From: Acidobacteriota bacterium
GTDB lineage: Bacteria; Acidobacteriota; Thermoanaerobaculia; Multivoradales; JAHEKO01
Assembly: GCA_027296385.1 (NCBI GenBank)
Contig: JAPUJD010000156.1
Location: 1 to 20,132, forward strand
Length of the DNA stretch: 20,132 bases
Reading direction: 5' to 3'
How positions within the stretch are numbered: the first letter of the stretch is position 1; every line of letters starts with the position of its first letter. Below are positions 17,774 through 20,132 of the stretch, in pieces. Made by a program: the position numbers and the translations under genes. The notes beneath the pieces were generated by a model. It was not told the origin of the DNA and did no database searches. It was given only the letters and a program-made list of their open reading frames with translations.

Positions 17774-19087
17774 ATGGACGTACTGACTAATATCGCGGCC
17801 TTCATCTTCGCCCTGGGCGTCATTGTGTTCGTCCACGAGGCGGGCCATCTGCTGATGGGCAAGGCCTTCGACATGCGCGTGCTGGCCTTTTCACTCGGCT
17901 TCGGCAAACGGATCTTCGGTTTCCGGCGTGGTGAGACCGACTACCGAGTGTCGCTCGTCCCTCTCGGCGGCTTCGTCAGCTTCGGCGGCGAGGATCCGGG
18001 TGAGGAATCGAACGATCCCCGCGACTTTCACAACAAGCCACGTTGGCAGCGCATCCTGGTCTTCTTGGCCGGTCCGGCGATGAACGTCGTGCTGGCGATC
18101 GTGCTGATCGCCTTCGTCTTCATGGTCGGCGTACAGATTTCGGCGCTGCCCGACGTGCCGCCCATCGTCGGCACGGTCTTTCCGGACTCGCCCGCCGCCG
18201 AAGGGGGTCTGTTGACCGAAGACGAGGTCCTGGAGGTCGATGGCGAGGCGGTCGACACCTGGGACGACGTCCAGTTCGCCATCATCGCCTCGCCCGAGCG
18301 GGACGTGAAGTTTCGAGTACGACGCGGAGAGAGTGAGATCGACCTGGTCGTCCGCCCCTCGAAAGTGCCGCGCTACGAGTTTGGCGATGCCGGTGTGCTT
18401 CCGCAGATGTTGCCGACCATCAGCCAGGTGGGCTCCGGCACGCCGGCCGAGGCGGCCGGCTTCTTGCTCGGAGACGAGGTGCGGGGCATCGATGGCCGAG
18501 GCATCGGGAGCGGCAACGACCTCGTCTCCTACATCGAGGTCCGAGCCGGCCAGAGTCTGGAGATCGAGATTGCGCGGGCGGGGGAGATCCTGACCCTCAC
18601 CGTGGTGCCGGCCCTAGAGGGGGACGTCGGTCGCATCGGCGTCGGCCTGTCCCACTTCCAACGCTTCCCTCCCGGCGAGGCGTTCGTTCAGAGCCTGCGC
18701 TTCAACTGGCAGATCACCCAGAGGACTTTCCAGGTTCTGGGCAAGATCCTCACCGGTCAGATCGCGGCCAGGAGCGCTCTGTCGGGGCCGCTCGAGATCG
18801 CCAAGATGAGCGGTGCCGCCGCGCGCGCCAGCTTCGCCAGCCTGCTGCAGTTGATGGGCTTGATCAGTATCTCGATCGCCATCCTCAATCTGCTGCCGAT
18901 ACCGGTTCTCGACGGAGGCCAAATCACGGTTCTCCTGATCGAGACCCTGAGGCGCCGCGACCTCTCGCTTGGCCTCAAGGAGCGCATTCAGCAGGTCGGA
19001 TTTGTGCTCATCCTGATGCTGATGGGACTGGTGCTATATTTTGACTTTATGAAGATCATCCCGCCGGACCTGTTCTCCGGCTCGTAG
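17774..19087 (+). CDS. rseP: Site-2 intramembrane zinc metalloprotease, RseP-like
   Basis: 437 residues. RseP-type proteases cut transmembrane anti-sigma factors or signal peptides within the inner membrane, releasing envelope stress responses. HEAGH (21-25) in the first helix gives zinc ligands and the catalytic Glu, and NLLPIPVLDGG (D380) near the C-terminus gives the third ligand. Two PDZ-like domains lie between (about 127-200 and 215-290; starts near PIVGTVFPDSPAAEGG and ISQVGSGTPAEAAGF). The last helix pair is near 395-425. GAAGGAAGGAA at 17748-17758 is too far (about 15 nt) to be a normal Shine-Dalgarno, so initiation is unusual. No partner sigma/anti-sigma genes lie nearby. Confidence 0.94.
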   Translation: MDVLTNIAAFIFALGVIVFVHEAGHLLMGKAFDMRVLAFSLGFGKRIFGFRRGETDYRVSLVPLGGFVSFGGEDPGEESNDPRDFHNKPRWQRILVFLAGPAMNVVLAIVLIAFVFMVGVQISALPDVPPIVGTVFPDSPAAEGGLLTEDEVLEVDGEAVDTWDDVQFAIIASPERDVKFRVRRGESEIDLVVRPSKVPRYEFGDAGVLPQMLPTISQVGSGTPAEAAGFLLGDEVRGIDGRGIGSGNDLVSYIEVRAGQSLEIEIARAGEILTLTVVPALEGDVGRIGVGLSHFQRFPPGEAFVQSLRFNWQITQRTFQVLGKILTGQIAARSALSGPLEIAKMSGAAARASFASLLQLMGLISISIAILNLLPIPVLDGGQITVLLIETLRRRDLSLGLKERIQQVGFVLILMLMGLVLYFDFMKIIPPDLFSGS

Positions 19088-19127
19088 GAGTCCTTCGAGA
19101 GCACCACAACGTAGCGAGGAAGGCACT

Positions 19128-19649
19128 ATGGCGCAATCATTGTCGGTGGGCGACGAGGCTCCGAATTTCGATCTGACGTCGACCGAGGACGTGCTGTTGA
19201 TGCTGCGCGACGAGTGCGTGCGCACCGCGGTCGTTCTCTACTTCTTCCAGGCCACCGAGGGCGAGGCGGTGCGCGACGATCTGCTGTCGTTGGCACGGCG
19301 CTGGGAGGAGCTTACGGCTCTCGACGCGCGAGTGCTCGGCGTCTCGCGGGCCAAGCTGCCAGCGCTCAAGGAGCTCCAGAAAGAGCTGCACCTGCCTTTC
19401 CCTCTGCTCTCGGACGATCGCGGTTTCGCCGGTGCCTATGGCCTGGCTGAGGCGACCGATGACGGCTCCCCAGCCGGGGTACTGGCGGTGGTCGATCGCC
19501 GTCAGGCACTGGTGCTGTTGGAGGCTGCCGCCGGCTCTGTAGAGAGCGCCATGACGGAAGTGCTCGAGTCGCTCGCCGCCCTCCCTTCGCCGGCCGCCAG
19601 CCTGCCGCGCAAGGTCGTCAACTGGTGGGTCGATCGTTGGGTCAACTAG
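19128..19649 (+). CDS. Peroxiredoxin/AhpC-TSA-like protein lacking the peroxidatic cysteine
   Basis: 173 residues. The opening LSVGDEAPNFDL, the strands AVVLYFF and DARVLGVS, and HLPFPLLSDDRGFAGAYGL show an AhpC/TSA (BCP-type peroxiredoxin) thioredoxin fold. In active members the strand FYP leads to TPGCT, with the catalytic Cys; here the segment is YFFQATEGEAVRDD, and E46 lies where that Cys would be. The only cysteine, C30, is in a preceding helix, so classical peroxidase activity is not expected. It may be a structural, redox-sensing or degenerated paralogue. A strong GAGGAAGG (19116-19123) precedes the ATG by 4 nt. It follows rseP (40 nt) and ends 4 nt before a PASTA gene, so the three look like an operon. 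Motif alignment by eye. Confidence 0.75.
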   Translation: MAQSLSVGDEAPNFDLTSTEDVLLMLRDECVRTAVVLYFFQATEGEAVRDDLLSLARRWEELTALDARVLGVSRAKLPALKELQKELHLPFPLLSDDRGFAGAYGLAEATDDGSPAGVLAVVDRRQALVLLEAAAGSVESAMTEVLESLAALPSPAASLPRKVVNWWVDRWVN

Positions 19650-19653
19650 CCCG

Positions 19654-20132
19654 ATGAGGGCTCGACTACTGCGCGCCGGCGGCTGGCTGGCCTATACCGG
19701 TGTTCTGCTCTTTCTCTTCGCGGCCGCGGGATACATTTCGTTTAGCCGTTTCGTGCGCAGCGGCGGCACCGAGGTGCCGGATCTCGTCGGCCTGCCCTTC
19801 GAGCAGCTGGCCGAGGCAGTCGCCGACTACGGTCTGGACTACCGCAGCAAGGAGGGGAGCGAGCGCTACGACGACGCGGTGCCTTTTGGCCACGTGCTGT
19901 TGCAGTCGCCTCCGGCGGGCAGCTTGGTCAAACGCGGCGCCAGGGTCGATGTGGTCCTGTCGCTGGGTTCGCAGTTGATGGCGGTGCCCGACGTGCGTGG
20001 CGAGGCTCTGCAGGCTGCGCAGGTGACTCTGGCGGCGGCCGGCCTGGCGGTTGGCCGCACGGCAGGAGTGCATACCGTGCGGGCCCAACCCGGAACGGTA
20101 TTCGAGCAGTTCCCACCTCCGGGCGAACGGGT
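19654..20132 (+). CDS. Membrane-anchored PASTA domain protein (partial at right edge)
   Basis: At least 159 residues are visible. A short cytoplasmic start (MRARLLRAGG) is followed by one hydrophobic segment, about 11-30, typical of a signal anchor. Two PASTA repeats follow, beginning VPDLVGLPFEQLAEAVADYG (about 43-62) and VPDVRGEALQAAQVTLAAAG (about 111-130), each with the VPD/V-x-G start. The first repeat continues to VLLQSPPAGSLVKRG and VVLSLG, a full PASTA pattern. PASTA domains usually bind muropeptides or lipid II and sit on serine/threonine kinases or penicillin-binding proteins. No kinase or transpeptidase precedes them here, so it may be a stand-alone sensor or scaffold; the C-terminus is out of view and a catalytic domain could follow. 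No Shine-Dalgarno; the upstream gene ends 4 nt before, suggesting coupling. Confidence 0.85.
   Translation, partial: MRARLLRAGGWLAYTGVLLFLFAAAGYISFSRFVRSGGTEVPDLVGLPFEQLAEAVADYGLDYRSKEGSERYDDAVPFGHVLLQSPPAGSLVKRGARVDVVLSLGSQLMAVPDVRGEALQAAQVTLAAAGLAVGRTAGVHTVRAQPGTVFEQFPPPGER

Overview
High-GC bacterial chromosome with an ordinary gene complement; there is no phage, insertion sequence, CRISPR array, tRNA or rRNA. The combination of a near-canonical MglA GTPase with a roadblock (MglB-type) partner, a separate GlmU-GlmS pair, a uppS-cdsA-dxr-rseP run (the order used by many diderms) and many starts without a Shine-Dalgarno sequence suggests a diderm, most likely an Acidobacteriota-like or myxobacteria-like lineage. 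That placement is an inference from gene content, since no marker sequence could be searched.

Layout: (1) 1-1158, minus strand: 5' part of an OPT-family transporter, cut by the window edge. (2) 1353-4334, plus: a NYN-domain/OST-HTH (LOTUS) predicted RNase-like protein, a roadblock protein, an MglA-type small GTPase and a small HTH-like/TPR protein. This is the least routine part of the window. (3) 4411-7644, plus: glmU and glmS, which together make UDP-GlcNAc. (4) 7666-10672, plus: an AlkD-like DNA repair protein and a PcrA/UvrD helicase. (5) 10692-12741, minus: a processive family-2 glycosyltransferase and a GNAT acetyltransferase 4 nt behind it. The acetyltransferase converges on pcrA through a palindrome that contains both stop codons. 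(6) 12741-17693, plus: a GT-C membrane glycosyltransferase whose start codon shares a base with the divergent GT2 start, then truA, uppS, cdsA and dxr. (7) 17774-20132, plus: the site-2 protease rseP, a thioredoxin-fold protein without the peroxiredoxin cysteine, and a membrane-anchored PASTA protein cut by the right edge.

How the genes fit together: glmU/glmS feed peptidoglycan and LPS precursors, uppS makes the undecaprenyl carrier, dxr is the second step of the MEP pathway, cdsA makes CDP-diacylglycerol, and rseP and the PASTA protein act at the envelope. The window is therefore rich in envelope biogenesis. The MglA/roadblock pair suggests cell polarity or surface motility. The GT2/GT-C pair suggests a polysaccharide or glycolipid.

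I saw no clearly new defence or mobile system. The best candidates for something undescribed are the NYN-LOTUS / roadblock / MglA / HTH-TPR neighbourhood, the cysteine-less peroxiredoxin-like protein beside rseP, and compact regulatory arrangements: two start codons sharing one base, stop codons inside a shared palindrome, and possible leaderless starts.
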